Below are positions 53,302 to 62,560 of a DNA stretch of 64,000 nt, in pieces. Positions within the stretch are counted from its first letter, which is position 1. Each line of letters opens with the position of its first letter. The translations under genes were made by a program, and so were the position numbers. The notes under the pieces were generated by a model. That model was not told where the DNA came from. It made no database searches and saw nothing but the letters and a program-made list of their open reading frames with translations. The DNA is from Gemmata sp. (GTDB taxonomy: Bacteria; Planctomycetota; Planctomycetia; Gemmatales; Gemmataceae), in contig JANWYJ010000021.1 of NCBI GenBank assembly GCA_025055115.1, positions 1 through 64,000 on the forward strand, given 5' to 3'.

Positions 53302-54492
53302 ATGAATTCACCATCCTCTCGGCCGACCCCCCGTTGGTTGCACATCTGGGCCATCATTTGCGTGGCTGTGACGTTCCTGTTGCTGGTGATTGGTCAATTT
53401 GTGACCAGTTTTGGGGCGGGAATGGCTGATCCGGTCTGGCCCACGGAACCGTGGTATGTCTTCCACAGTGCGACTGAAACCGAGAAAGCGAAATTCCGCG
53501 AGCAATTCGGCTTTTTCATCGAGCATACGCACCGGATTGTGGGGTGGGCCGTCGGTGGGTTGGTGACGGTCTTGGCGTTCGGAGCGTTATGGACGGAAAC
53601 CTATAGAATACTGAGGGTTGTGGCGATTTTGGGGGCTGTGGTTGTTTTGGCCGGCTACGGAGACTTCCACCGGGCGATGATGGCGCAACGCGACAGTCTG
53701 GCCGCGGAAGTCATTTGGCCGGCCCGGGAGGCGACCACCACCTTCGTGGGGCTGGGGTTGCTCTTTGTGGCCATCCTGACGGGTTGGCTTGTCGGATCGC
53801 GCGGGGCCGGGTTGCGGCTGTGTGCGGCTCTGGCGCTGGTCGCCGTGATGGTTCAAGGTTTACTGGGTGGCTTCCGAGTGAAGTTGAATGAGCTGGTCGG
53901 GACCGATCTGGCGGCCTTTCATGGGATTTTCGCCCAAGTCGTGTTGGGTTGGTTAGTGACCCTGGCGGTGCTGACCGCGCGGCCGGCATCACAAGAACGA
54001 ACCGAGTCGGTCCGCCGATGGGCCGGTTGGAGCGCGCTCTTTGCGGCCGTGATCTTCCTCCAAATCATGCTTGGAGCGTGGGTTCGCCACTTCCCCACCC
54101 CTCTGCCCCAGCGACTGCACTTCCTGACGGCTTTTCTGGCGACTGCTGTGGCCGTGTGGTTGCTGGTGGCGGTTTTTGCCGATGCCGCGGCACGCTCCCG
54201 CGCTGGGTGGGTCGCGTGGGCTTTGACCGGATTGCTGGTTCTCCAACTGTATTTAGGTGTGGAAGCGTGGATGACACGCTTTGGGCAATACACACTTCCC
54301 GAGTTGGTACCCGTTACACCCGCCGGTGGGGCCATCCGAAGCTTGCATGCCCTGATCGGCAGTGCCGTGTGGGCGGCGGCGCTAGCTCTGACACTGCGGT
54401 TGTGGCGGACGGTGCCGGAACCGGTTGATACATTGAATGATGTCACGGAACAGTGGCGGGAATCGCCAGACCCTGTGGTGCAATCCGTCTGA
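53302..54492 (+). CDS. ctaA: Heme A synthase (CtaA/COX15)
   Basis: 396 residues from ATG 53302 (no clear ribosome-binding site; an in-frame GTG at 53239 is possible). Multiple membrane segments. Histidines that can bind heme are seen in EHTHRIVGW, AAFHGIFAQ, RLHFLTAF and SLHALIGS. The enzyme oxidises heme O to heme A for the cytochrome oxidase. It is followed after 33 bases by ctaB. A promoter may lie in the 151-base gap that holds the operator-like site. Confidence 0.93.
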   Translation: MNSPSSRPTPRWLHIWAIICVAVTFLLLVIGQFVTSFGAGMADPVWPTEPWYVFHSATETEKAKFREQFGFFIEHTHRIVGWAVGGLVTVLAFGALWTETYRILRVVAILGAVVVLAGYGDFHRAMMAQRDSLAAEVIWPAREATTTFVGLGLLFVAILTGWLVGSRGAGLRLCAALALVAVMVQGLLGGFRVKLNELVGTDLAAFHGIFAQVVLGWLVTLAVLTARPASQERTESVRRWAGWSALFAAVIFLQIMLGAWVRHFPTPLPQRLHFLTAFLATAVAVWLLVAVFADAAARSRAGWVAWALTGLLVLQLYLGVEAWMTRFGQYTLPELVPVTPAGGAIRSLHALIGSAVWAAALALTLRLWRTVPEPVDTLNDVTEQWRESPDPVVQSV

Positions 54493-54525
54493 AAACCACC
54501 TTGTGAGCTGCTGTGGAGCCGCGGA

Positions 54526-55491
54526 ATGATGAAGGCGACGCTTCGCGCCGAAACCGATTCACTGCCGCCGATGGCCGCGGCGACAGCGTCCGTGGTGGCT
54601 CCGCGGACGTTAGCTCCCAGTCGTTGCGCCGATTACCTCGAATTGACCAAACCGCGCATCGCGCTGATGGCACTTTTTACGGTGGCTGCGGGATATCTGT
54701 TGGCGGCAGGAAACCAGCCCGATCTGCGGATTCTGTTGCATACACTTGTCGGCGCGGGGTTGGTGGCGGCTGGAGGTAGTGCCCTCAACCAATTGTTCGA
54801 ACGCAAGATCGATGCCCGGATGCGCCGAACCATGAAGCGACCGCTTCCGGCCGGTCGCATCTCCCCCGAAGAAGCGGCGATGTTCGGTTCCGCCCTCGCT
54901 GGTGCCGGTGTGGCCTATCTTGCTGCCACGGTGCCCCTGCCCGCAACGATCGCCGCGGCTCTCACCTTCGTTCTTTACGCCTTCGTTTATACCCCCCTGA
55001 AAACACGGACAGCGTGGAATACACTGGTGGGGGCCGTACCGGGAGCCTTACCTCCTGTGATTGGATGGTATGCCGCGAAGGGTTGGTCCGGGGCTGCCGG
55101 ATGGGAAGGGGCCGCCATCCTCTTTGCGATCCTGTTTTTCTGGCAAATTCCGCACTTTTTAGCGATTGCATGGATGTACCGCCGCGACTATGCCGACGGT
55201 GGCCTCATCATGCTGCCCGGCTGCGATCCAAGTGGTCGGCAGACCGCCGGCGTGATGGTTCTTGCGGCCGCGGCTCTGATTCCGCTGGGGTTTGTAGCGC
55301 TGGCCGTGGGCTTGGGCGGCTGGTTATTCGCCCTCGGTGGGGCGGGGCTGAGCCTGTTGTTCACCCGCCGCGCCGTCGAGTTTGCCCGCTGTCGGACCGA
55401 TCAGAACGCCCGCCGCGTTCTGCTGGCGTCCCTGCTGCACCTGCCTGGTGTATTGGCCTTGTTCATGATGGACGTTCTTCTCGTGAGATGA
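54526..55491 (+). CDS. ctaB: Heme O synthase (protoheme IX farnesyltransferase)
   Basis: 321 residues. A UbiA-family prenyltransferase with several membrane segments. First Asp-rich region is NQLFERKIDARMRRTMKRPL, the second is YRRDYADGG. It adds a farnesyl group to heme B, giving heme O, the substrate of CtaA. It overlaps the following SCO gene by four bases. Confidence 0.95.
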   Translation: MMKATLRAETDSLPPMAAATASVVAPRTLAPSRCADYLELTKPRIALMALFTVAAGYLLAAGNQPDLRILLHTLVGAGLVAAGGSALNQLFERKIDARMRRTMKRPLPAGRISPEEAAMFGSALAGAGVAYLAATVPLPATIAAALTFVLYAFVYTPLKTRTAWNTLVGAVPGALPPVIGWYAAKGWSGAAGWEGAAILFAILFFWQIPHFLAIAWMYRRDYADGGLIMLPGCDPSGRQTAGVMVLAAAALIPLGFVALAVGLGGWLFALGGAGLSLLFTRRAVEFARCRTDQNARRVLLASLLHLPGVLALFMMDVLLVR

Positions 55492-56141
55492 ACATGAAGC
55501 GATGGCTTGTGCCGTTGGTGATAGTCGGTATCGCCGGATGTGGATGGTTCCCCGCCCCCACGACTCCTGCGCCGACTGACCCGCCCCCTCTCGACCTCGA
55601 CTTTCCCGTCGGTCAATTCTCCCTCATTGAACGCAGCGGTAAAACCATCACTGAGAAAGACCTTTTGGGGAAAGTCTGGATCGCCTCGTTCATCTTCACC
55701 CGCTGTAATGGGCCATGCCCCGCCGTAACCAACACCATGGCCCGGCTTCAGCGCGAACTCCACAACGAACTGGCCAGCGGGCAACTGAAATTGGTCACCT
55801 TCACCGTTGATCCGCAACGGGATGACCTCACCGCCCTCAACATTTACGCCAGAAACCGCCAAGCCGACCCCAACTATTGGCTGTTCCTCACCGGCGATGA
55901 ACAGACCATCCACCAACTCATCCGCGAACAATTCAAGCAGACGGTCATCGTGGAAACGGGACCCGATGTCAAAGAAGGGTTTGAATACGACCACAGCACA
56001 CGTCTGAGCCTGGTCGATAAAAACGGCATCATCCGGGCGACCTACGAAGGCCTGCCCAACGAAAACCGCCCCGATGGCCACGAACGCTTCGAAAAAGGCC
56101 TCCAGCACCTCCAAGCCCGCGTACGCGAGTTGCTGAAATAG
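55488..56141 (+). CDS. SCO1/SenC family lipoprotein
   Basis: 217 residues from ATG 55488, in ATGA overlap with ctaB. The lipobox is VIVGIAGC. The thioredoxin-fold domain has FTRCNGPCP (CxxxC copper site) and the distal His in YDHSTRLSL. It probably delivers copper to CuA or CuB or acts as a thiol reductase in oxidase assembly. It closes the respiratory cluster. The gap after it is almost wholly a 38-bp duplication. Confidence 0.93.
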   Translation: MNMKRWLVPLVIVGIAGCGWFPAPTTPAPTDPPPLDLDFPVGQFSLIERSGKTITEKDLLGKVWIASFIFTRCNGPCPAVTNTMARLQRELHNELASGQLKLVTFTVDPQRDDLTALNIYARNRQADPNYWLFLTGDEQTIHQLIREQFKQTVIVETGPDVKEGFEYDHSTRLSLVDKNGIIRATYEGLPNENRPDGHERFEKGLQHLQARVRELLK

Positions 56142-56145
56142 CCTT

Positions 56146-56222
56146 GGCCATTGCGTGCTGCGCATCCTGTGGTTTCAATGAAGGGCCATTGCGTGCTGCG
56201 CATCCTGCGGTTTCAATGAAGG
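56146..56222. repeat. 38-bp tandem duplication filling the gap before hutI
   Basis: Copies start at 56146 and 56184 (GGCCATTGCGTGCTGCGCAT core), period 38, one mismatch. They cover nearly all of the 82 bases between the SCO stop and the hutI start, and the second ends just before the ATG. Confidence 0.95.
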
Positions 56223-56223
56223 T

Positions 56224-57468
56224 ATGCGGCTTTGCGCGTTCGATCAGGTATGGACCCATGCGCGGATCGCCACCTTCGATCCCCGCATTCCAGCACCGTA
56301 TGGGCTGTTGGAAAACCACGCCCTCGCCGTTCAAGGCGATGCCATCGCGGCAATCGTGCCCGACGATGCCCCCGAGCTGCGGCGATGCACTGGTACCGTC
56401 ACCGATTGCCGCGGCCGGTTGATAACACCCGGTTTGATCGATTGCCACACCCATCTGATCTGGGGTGGTTCGCGGGCCGCCGAGTGGGAAGCCCGCCTGG
56501 CTGGAGTACCCTATAGCGAGATTGCGCGTCGTGGTGGCGGGATTCTCGCCACGGTTCAAGCCACGCGCGCTTGGAGTGAAGACGAACTGCTGAAAGCGGC
56601 CATTCCCCGGCTGCGCGCGTTAGTCGCCGAGGGTGTGACATGCCTGGAGATCAAATCGGGCTATGGCCTTACCCTCGACGACGAACTGAAGCTGCTGCGC
56701 GTTGCCCAGCGGCTTCGCGACGCCGATCCATCGCTTCGCATCGACATTTCTCCCACACTGCTGGCTGCACATGCGGTGCCCCCGGAATTCGCCGGCCGTG
56801 CGGACGACTACGTTTCCTTCATCAACGACGCCATCATCCCCGCGGTGGCCAACCACCGGCTGGCTGAAGCGGTCGATGTCTTTTGTGAAGCGATCGCCTT
56901 CAGCCGCGCCCAGTGCGACCGCATCTTCGCTACTGCCAAGCGGCACCATCTGGCCATCAAAGGCCATGTCGAGCAACTGACGAATTCGCATGGGGCCGAA
57001 TTGGTGGCCCAGTATGGGGGTTGGTCGGCGGATCATCTCGAATACCTCGATGAGGCGGGCATCGAGGCGATGGCGAAAGCCGGAACGGTTGCGGTGCTTC
57101 TACCCGGGGCGTACTACTTCCTCCGCGCAACGCACAAGCCCCCCGTGGCCCAGCTCCGCGCCGCCGGTGTGCCGCTGGCCGTAGCCAGCGACTTCAACCC
57201 CGGCACCAGCCCCTTTGCCTCGCTGCGCTTGGCAATGAACATGGCCTGCGTGCTGTACGGTCTTTCGCCCGAAGAAGCTCTCGCGGGAGCGACACGCGAA
57301 GCCGCCAAAGCGCTGGGCCGCGGGGCCATCTGCGGAACCCTGGCCGTCGGCCAGCGCGCGGATTTCCTCCTTTGGGATGTGTCTCATCCCGCCGAAATCG
57401 TTTGTAGCCTCGGCACCCATCCGCTGGTGCAGCGTGTGGTGGCCGGAATCCCCGATCCGCCATTGTGA
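56224..57468 (+). CDS. hutI: Imidazolonepropionase
   Basis: 414 residues. An amidohydrolase that opens 4-imidazolone-5-propanoate to formiminoglutamate, third step of histidine breakdown. Metal motif DCHTHLIWGG, then GGGILATVQATR, LEIKSGYGLTL, KGHVEQLTNSHG, SADHLEYLDEAG and SDFNPGTSP match HutI. ATG 56224 fits the family; GAAGG lies only one base before it, so initiation may be weak or coupled. It overlaps hutG if that gene starts at GTG 57465. Confidence 0.95.
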   Translation: MRLCAFDQVWTHARIATFDPRIPAPYGLLENHALAVQGDAIAAIVPDDAPELRRCTGTVTDCRGRLITPGLIDCHTHLIWGGSRAAEWEARLAGVPYSEIARRGGGILATVQATRAWSEDELLKAAIPRLRALVAEGVTCLEIKSGYGLTLDDELKLLRVAQRLRDADPSLRIDISPTLLAAHAVPPEFAGRADDYVSFINDAIIPAVANHRLAEAVDVFCEAIAFSRAQCDRIFATAKRHHLAIKGHVEQLTNSHGAELVAQYGGWSADHLEYLDEAGIEAMAKAGTVAVLLPGAYYFLRATHKPPVAQLRAAGVPLAVASDFNPGTSPFASLRLAMNMACVLYGLSPEEALAGATREAAKALGRGAICGTLAVGQRADFLLWDVSHPAEIVCSLGTHPLVQRVVAGIPDPPL

Positions 57469-57491
57469 GATTCGCCTGGGAACCGACGGCG

Positions 57492-58442
57492 ATGTTGCAA
57501 GCCGATAGGAGCGTGTGGACCGGTCGTGTGGATGCCGCCGATGGCCCCACGGCCCTACGCTGGCATCAGCAGGTGCAGCCGTGGGCACCGGAGGCACCCC
57601 CGGGCTTGGTGCTGATCGGTTTTGCGTGCGATGAAGGCGTTCGCCGCAACGGCGGCCGTGTCGGTGCTCAGGACGGCCCGCGCGCCATTCGCGCCATGCT
57701 TGCCAATTGCGCCTGGCATCAAACGGATCCGGTGTATGATGCCGGCGACGTCCGCTGTGACGATGGTCAGTTGGAAATCGCCCAAGAGGAACTGGCCCAA
57801 CGCGTTGCTACAATCCTCCGCGGCGGACACCGGCCGCTTGTCCTGGGCGGTGGGCATGAAACCGCATGGGGTACGTTCCAAGGAATCATCACCGCGCAGC
57901 CTGGGGGGCGTGTGAGTGTGTTGAATATCGACGCTCATCTCGACCTGCGCGCGGATCTACCGGGCCACTCTGGGACGCCGTTTTCTCAGATCGCGCGATG
58001 GTGCAAGGAGCAGGAACAGCCCTTCCGGTACTTGTGCGTCGGCGTAGCTCAACCGTCGAACACCCAGGCCCTCTATCAGCGGCTGGCCGAATGGGGCGGG
58101 CGATACATTCCCGATACGGACTTTCGACCACTTCCCTCGGCTGAAACGCTCGCGACCATCGCCGACTTCGTGGGCCGCGCAGAAGCCATTCACCTGAGTA
58201 TCGACCTCGACGTTCTTTCCGGGGCGATCATGCCGGCGGTCAGCGCTCCGGCCGCGCGCGGCTTGGCACTGGAAGCCGTTGAGCTGGTGGTCGAGCGGGT
58301 GATGGCGTCGCCCAACGTGAGGGCGGTCGATGTGGTCGAATTGAATCCCCGATTCGACATCGACCACCGCGGCAGCCGTGTCGCGGCCCGGTTAGCGTGG
58401 GCAATTGCTCACGCGTGGCAAGGTCCGGAGAATCGCACATGA
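57492..58442 (+). CDS. hutG: Formimidoylglutamase (arginase family)
   Basis: 316 residues from ATG 57492; an in-frame GTG at 57465 would overlap the hutI stop by four bases and is an equal alternative. Manganese ligands of the ureohydrolase family are visible: [18 protein letters not shown] and SIDLDVLSG. The text [20 protein letters not shown] is typical of HutG N-termini. It splits formiminoglutamate to glutamate and formamide. It overlaps hutU by four bases. Confidence 0.93.
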   Translation: MLQADRSVWTGRVDAADGPTALRWHQQVQPWAPEAPPGLVLIGFACDEGVRRNGGRVGAQDGPRAIRAMLANCAWHQTDPVYDAGDVRCDDGQLEIAQEELAQRVATILRGGHRPLVLGGGHETAWGTFQGIITAQPGGRVSVLNIDAHLDLRADLPGHSGTPFSQIARWCKEQEQPFRYLCVGVAQPSNTQALYQRLAEWGGRYIPDTDFRPLPSAETLATIADFVGRAEAIHLSIDLDVLSGAIMPAVSAPAARGLALEAVELVVERVMASPNVRAVDVVELNPRFDIDHRGSRVAARLAWAIAHAWQGPENRT

Positions 58443-60115
58443 ACTTCACCCGCAATGATCCCACCCGCATTATCCGTGCCCCCCGGGGAACCACGCTGCG
58501 CTGCAAAAGTTGGCTCACCGAGGCCGCTTTGCGCATGCTTATGAACAATCTTGATCCGGAAGTCGCCGAGCGGCCCGCGGAACTGGTGGTGTATGGGGGT
58601 GTGGGGCGAGCCGCCCGGAATTGGGAGTGCTTCGACACCATAGTGAAAGTCCTGGAGCGGCTCGAGAACCACCAAACGCTCTTGGTCCAATCGGGAAAAC
58701 CTGTCGGCGTGTTTGAAACGCATTCCGATGCCCCGCGTGTGCTGATCGCCAACTCCAACCTCGTGCCCCGCTGGGCGACGTGGGAACACTTCCAGGAACT
58801 CGACCGCCGCGGGCTGATGATGTACGGTCAGATGACCGCTGGCAGTTGGATTTACATTGGTTCACAAGGTATCGTTCAAGGAACCTACGAGACGTTCGCG
58901 AGTGTAGCGCGACAACACTTTGGCGGTCACGCGACCGGGAAGTGGATTCTCACGGGTGGCTTGGGAGGCATGGGGGGAGCGCAACCGCTGGCGGCCACGC
59001 TGGCTGGCTTTGCCATGCTCGCGGTGGAGTGCGACGAAAGCCGCATCGATTTCCGCTTGCGAACCCGCTATTTGGACCGGAAAACGCATTCCCTCGACGA
59101 GGCCCTGGCTTGGGTTCGCCAAGGCCGGCCCGTATCCGTGGGGTTGGTCGGCAATGCGGCCGATGTGTGCGCGGAGCTGGTGGCCCGCGGCATCACACCG
59201 GATGTTGTGACCGATCAGACCGGCGCCCACGATCCGCTGCATGGTTACTTGCCGCAAGGTTGGACGTTGGCACAATGGCGTGCGAAAGCCCAAACCGCGC
59301 CTCAGGAGGTGATCGCGGCGGCCAAGCGGTCGATGGCCGTTCATGTGCGTGCCATGCTCACCTTACAACAACGAGGAGCCGCAACTTTCGACTATGGCAA
59401 TAACATTCGTCAAATGGCCCGCGATGAAGGCGTGGCCAACGCCTTCGACATCCCAGGGTTTGTGCCCGCCTACATTCGCCCACTCTTTTGTGAGGGGATC
59501 GGGCCGTTCCGCTGGGTGGCACTCTCCGGCGAACCCGACGACATCTACCGCACCGATGCGAAAGTCAAAGAATTGGTCGCGGATGCCCATTTACATCGGT
59601 GGTTGGAGATGGCCCAAGAGCGGATCGCCTTTCAGGGATTACCCGCACGCATCTGTTGGTTGGGGTTGAAAGATCGCGCCCGGGTGGGCCTGGCCTTCAA
59701 TGAGATGGTGGCCCGCGGCGAACTGCGCGCGCCCATTGTGATTGGCCGCGATCATCTCGACAGCGGTTCGGTCGCTAGTCCCAATCGCGAAACCGAAGCC
59801 CTGCGCGATGGCTCGGACGCCGTCTCCGATTGGCCCCTGCTCAATGCCTTGTTGAATACCGCCAGCGGAGCGACCTGGGTCTCGTTCCACCATGGCGGTG
59901 GGGTGGGCATGGGCTTCAGTCAGCATGCCGGGATGGTGATCGTCTGCGATGGCACGCCAGAAGCGGCGAAACGCATCGCCCGTGTCCTCCGCAACGATCC
60001 TGGCACCGGGGTGATGCGCCATGCCGACGCCGGCTACGCCACCGCCATCCGCTGCGCCCACGAAAACGGCCTCGATTTGCCAATGGTGCCCTCGCTTTGC
60101 CCAACAACTCTCTAG
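58439..60115 (+). CDS. hutU: Urocanate hydratase
   Basis: 558 residues, start in ATGA overlap with hutG. NAD-dependent enzyme converting urocanate to imidazolone propionate. Family signatures are [79 protein letters not shown] and [15 protein letters not shown]. Length is normal. Last gene of the hut unit; hutH (histidine ammonia-lyase) is not in the window. Confidence 0.97.
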   Translation: MNFTRNDPTRIIRAPRGTTLRCKSWLTEAALRMLMNNLDPEVAERPAELVVYGGVGRAARNWECFDTIVKVLERLENHQTLLVQSGKPVGVFETHSDAPRVLIANSNLVPRWATWEHFQELDRRGLMMYGQMTAGSWIYIGSQGIVQGTYETFASVARQHFGGHATGKWILTGGLGGMGGAQPLAATLAGFAMLAVECDESRIDFRLRTRYLDRKTHSLDEALAWVRQGRPVSVGLVGNAADVCAELVARGITPDVVTDQTGAHDPLHGYLPQGWTLAQWRAKAQTAPQEVIAAAKRSMAVHVRAMLTLQQRGAATFDYGNNIRQMARDEGVANAFDIPGFVPAYIRPLFCEGIGPFRWVALSGEPDDIYRTDAKVKELVADAHLHRWLEMAQERIAFQGLPARICWLGLKDRARVGLAFNEMVARGELRAPIVIGRDHLDSGSVASPNRETEALRDGSDAVSDWPLLNALLNTASGATWVSFHHGGGVGMGFSQHAGMVIVCDGTPEAAKRIARVLRNDPGTGVMRHADAGYATAIRCAHENGLDLPMVPSLCPTTL

Positions 60116-60161
60116 TATTCATGGAGAACCGGTGAGAAGTATTCATGGCGAACCAGTGAGA
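60114..60161. repeat. 24-bp tandem duplication spanning the hutU stop codon
   Basis: Copies at 60114-60137 and 60138-60161 (AGTATTCATGG core) with two mismatches. The first begins within the stop codon. Confidence 0.9.
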
Positions 60162-60192
60162 ACCGGTTCGCCGGAAATCAGGAGATGAACTC

Positions 60193-61224
60193 GTGACGCG
60201 ATCCTTCCTCGTCACTCTGGGGCTGCATCTGGCGCTGGTGATGGTGCTTCCGTCACAGGAGAAGTCGCCACGGGAATTGCGCGTTGTCGAAGAACCGGAC
60301 CGCATCCGCATTATCACGGATGCCCTCGAAGCCAGTATCAAGAAAAAGGGTTACGTCAGCGGGGTCGAAGGTGGCAGCCTGCGGGACAAGAAAACTGGCG
60401 CCCGCGATCTGGGCTTCGGCCTCGATATCGTCGATTGGATCATGGAACCCGGCAGCGACGAAGCCTACCGCGATCAGCTCCCCGGCGATTTACCCTACGA
60501 ATTCAACAATCTGGTCCATGGTAAACGGGCCAAGCGATCTATCGAGGGACCTCAAATTTGTACACAGGCCAAAGAACTTCAGCCCAGAGTCATTCGCGGT
60601 GACGATTTCATCGCCATCCAACAAGAATTCACCTACACGCTGGCCGCTCCCGGAAAGAAGCCCGGTTCCCAGTGGCAACAAACGATCGTCTTCCCGGCCG
60701 GTCAGCGCTACTTCTTCTCCGCCGACCGCATCACCGCCAAAAACGCCAGCGACGCTATGTTCCTCCGCATCGACCTGCCCGGCCATATCAAACACAAAAA
60801 CGGTGATACCTTCTCGGAAATCTATTTAAGTTATTATGGCAAAATACCTTCCGACAAATTCACCAAAGACTTCGCGCCGGATGAACAGTTTCTGTACACC
60901 CGCAACGAGACCCAAATTCCCCAACGCATGATCCGAGCCTACCGGATTCGCGATCCCCAAACCGGGCGACTTGGGCCGTGGTTGGCCGGTATGACCCTCG
61001 ACCCTGCTGTGGTTTACGAGGCCTGGTGCCACCAACGCGGCTATGTCTGCATGATTCAAGAAATCGGGGGCCGTCGCATCCAACCGGGCGACCGTTTCGG
61101 CGCGGCGTACATCATTGGCTATTTCGACTCCATTGAAGAGATGGAGAAAGTGTACGATCAATACGTCGGCCATCAGGGTTTGGAAGTCAGCGCCAAGGGC
61201 TGGAAGTTGACGGCAAAACCGTAA
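60193..61224 (+). CDS. Exported planctomycete protein of unknown function
   Basis: 343 residues from GTG 60193, eight bases after AGGAG. A signal peptide (SFLVTLGLHLALVMVLPSQ) is followed by a beta-rich protein without recognised enzyme motifs (RIITDALEASIKKKGYVSGV, LGFGLDIVDWIMEPGSDE, QEFTYTLAAPGKKPGS, IYLSYYGKIPSDKF, MIQEIGGRRIQPGDRFGAAY). The build looks like a carbohydrate-processing beta-sandwich, but that is a guess. It stands between hutU and an enolase-superfamily gene. Confidence 0.8.
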   Translation: MTRSFLVTLGLHLALVMVLPSQEKSPRELRVVEEPDRIRIITDALEASIKKKGYVSGVEGGSLRDKKTGARDLGFGLDIVDWIMEPGSDEAYRDQLPGDLPYEFNNLVHGKRAKRSIEGPQICTQAKELQPRVIRGDDFIAIQQEFTYTLAAPGKKPGSQWQQTIVFPAGQRYFFSADRITAKNASDAMFLRIDLPGHIKHKNGDTFSEIYLSYYGKIPSDKFTKDFAPDEQFLYTRNETQIPQRMIRAYRIRDPQTGRLGPWLAGMTLDPAVVYEAWCHQRGYVCMIQEIGGRRIQPGDRFGAAYIIGYFDSIEEMEKVYDQYVGHQGLEVSAKGWKLTAKP

Positions 61225-61258
61225 GGTAATCTCCGTTGTTTGTGGCACAGGGGGCGGG

Positions 61259-62437
61259 ATGGCGATGCGGGTGGTGGAACTGGAGGCGCGGCAGGTGCGC
61301 GTGGCCTTGCGGCGGAAGATCACCCACGCGAGCCATGTTCGTACCGAAACCGATAACCTCGTGGTCCGCTGCAAACTCACCGATGGCAGTACCGGGTATG
61401 GGGAAGGGGTTCCGCGCGATTACGTCACCGGAGAGACGATCGACTTTTCCATCGACTTGTTGAAACAATCCCGACTCCCCGAACAACTCGAAGCCGGCGC
61501 GTCCGACTTCCTAGAGGCCGTGCATCTGGCCGAGAAAATCCGCCTGGCGAACTGCCCGAGCGACGATCGCGGCATTCGGGGCCACGCCGCCCGTTGTGCC
61601 GTCGAACTGGCCCTTCTGGACGCCTTCGGTCGGGCGTTTGGCGAACCGCTGACCCGGGTCACGGAGTTGGTAGCCCCCGAGTTGTATGAGTTTCAGCCCG
61701 AGGTCTGGTATAGCGGTGTCATTGGCGATCCACGCGGTTGGAAGAAACGCGTCTACCCGCTGGTGTATTGGCTGGGCGGCTTCAAGCAGGTGAAACTGAA
61801 AGTGGGCATCGCTGGTCAGGACGATGTCCAACGAACGAAGCTCATTCGCCGTTGGCTCGGACGGGCCATCGATTTACGGGTGGATGCCAACGAAGCCTGG
61901 TCGCCCGCGGAAGTCGTCCAGCGGATTCGCGAATTGGAGCCATTTGGCATCAGCTGTGTCGAACAACCGGTCCGGCATGAGGACGTAGCTTGTCTGGCCG
62001 AGGTCCGCCGGCAGGTCCAAACCCCGATTATGCTCGACGAATCGCTCTGTGGCCGTATCGACGCGGAGCGGGCCGTGCAAGGGGGGTGGTGCGATCTGTT
62101 CAATATCCGGCTTTCCAAATGCGGCGGCTTCATTCCGAGTTTACGCTTGGCCCAATTCGCCCAACGACATCATCTGGGCTATCAGTTGGGCTGCCAAGTG
62201 GGCGAAACCGCGATTCTTTCAGCAGCCGGGCGCCATTTTGCCACCAGTGTCACGGGAATACGCTATCGGGAAGGTAGCTACGACCGGCATTTGGTGTGGG
62301 AACCCCTTTCGGTCGAAGACCTGACGTTCGGGCGCGGGGGGCGCGCCCGCGCCCTCGTCGGCAGCGGACTGGGGTTCACCCTCGACCCAGCCCGGCTCGA
62401 CTGGCTGACAGTCCGCAAAGAAACCCTTCTGGAATGA
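61259..62437 (+). CDS. Enolase-superfamily enzyme (dipeptide epimerase / muconate-lactonizing type)
   Basis: 392 residues. Barrel residues of the MLE subgroup are clear: the KxK lysines in VKLKVGIAG, metal ligands D in VDANEAWS, E in CVEQPV and D in MLDESL, and the second catalytic Lys in RLSKCGGF. The N-terminal capping domain ends near GYGEGVPRDYVTGE. The subgroup covers dipeptide epimerases, o-succinylbenzoate synthase and muconate cycloisomerase; the substrate cannot be told from sequence alone. No menaquinone or muramyl-peptide gene is adjacent. ATG 61265 is an alternative start. Confidence 0.88.
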   Translation: MAMRVVELEARQVRVALRRKITHASHVRTETDNLVVRCKLTDGSTGYGEGVPRDYVTGETIDFSIDLLKQSRLPEQLEAGASDFLEAVHLAEKIRLANCPSDDRGIRGHAARCAVELALLDAFGRAFGEPLTRVTELVAPELYEFQPEVWYSGVIGDPRGWKKRVYPLVYWLGGFKQVKLKVGIAGQDDVQRTKLIRRWLGRAIDLRVDANEAWSPAEVVQRIRELEPFGISCVEQPVRHEDVACLAEVRRQVQTPIMLDESLCGRIDAERAVQGGWCDLFNIRLSKCGGFIPSLRLAQFAQRHHLGYQLGCQVGETAILSAAGRHFATSVTGIRYREGSYDRHLVWEPLSVEDLTFGRGGRARALVGSGLGFTLDPARLDWLTVRKETLLE

Positions 62438-62560
62438 CCCAACGACCCCCCCTCTGGAATGATCACAGCCAACAACCAATATTCTCCCGTGAGCTGATAA
62501 TTTCGGCCTCACCTGAAAGACTGAGACCGTCTCCGCCCTCACCGCGACACACTCCTCACC

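Noticed and set aside
55014-55487. N-terminal extension of the second SCO protein
   Set aside because: Overlaps ctaB; a lipobox start at 55488 with four-base overlap explains the gene.
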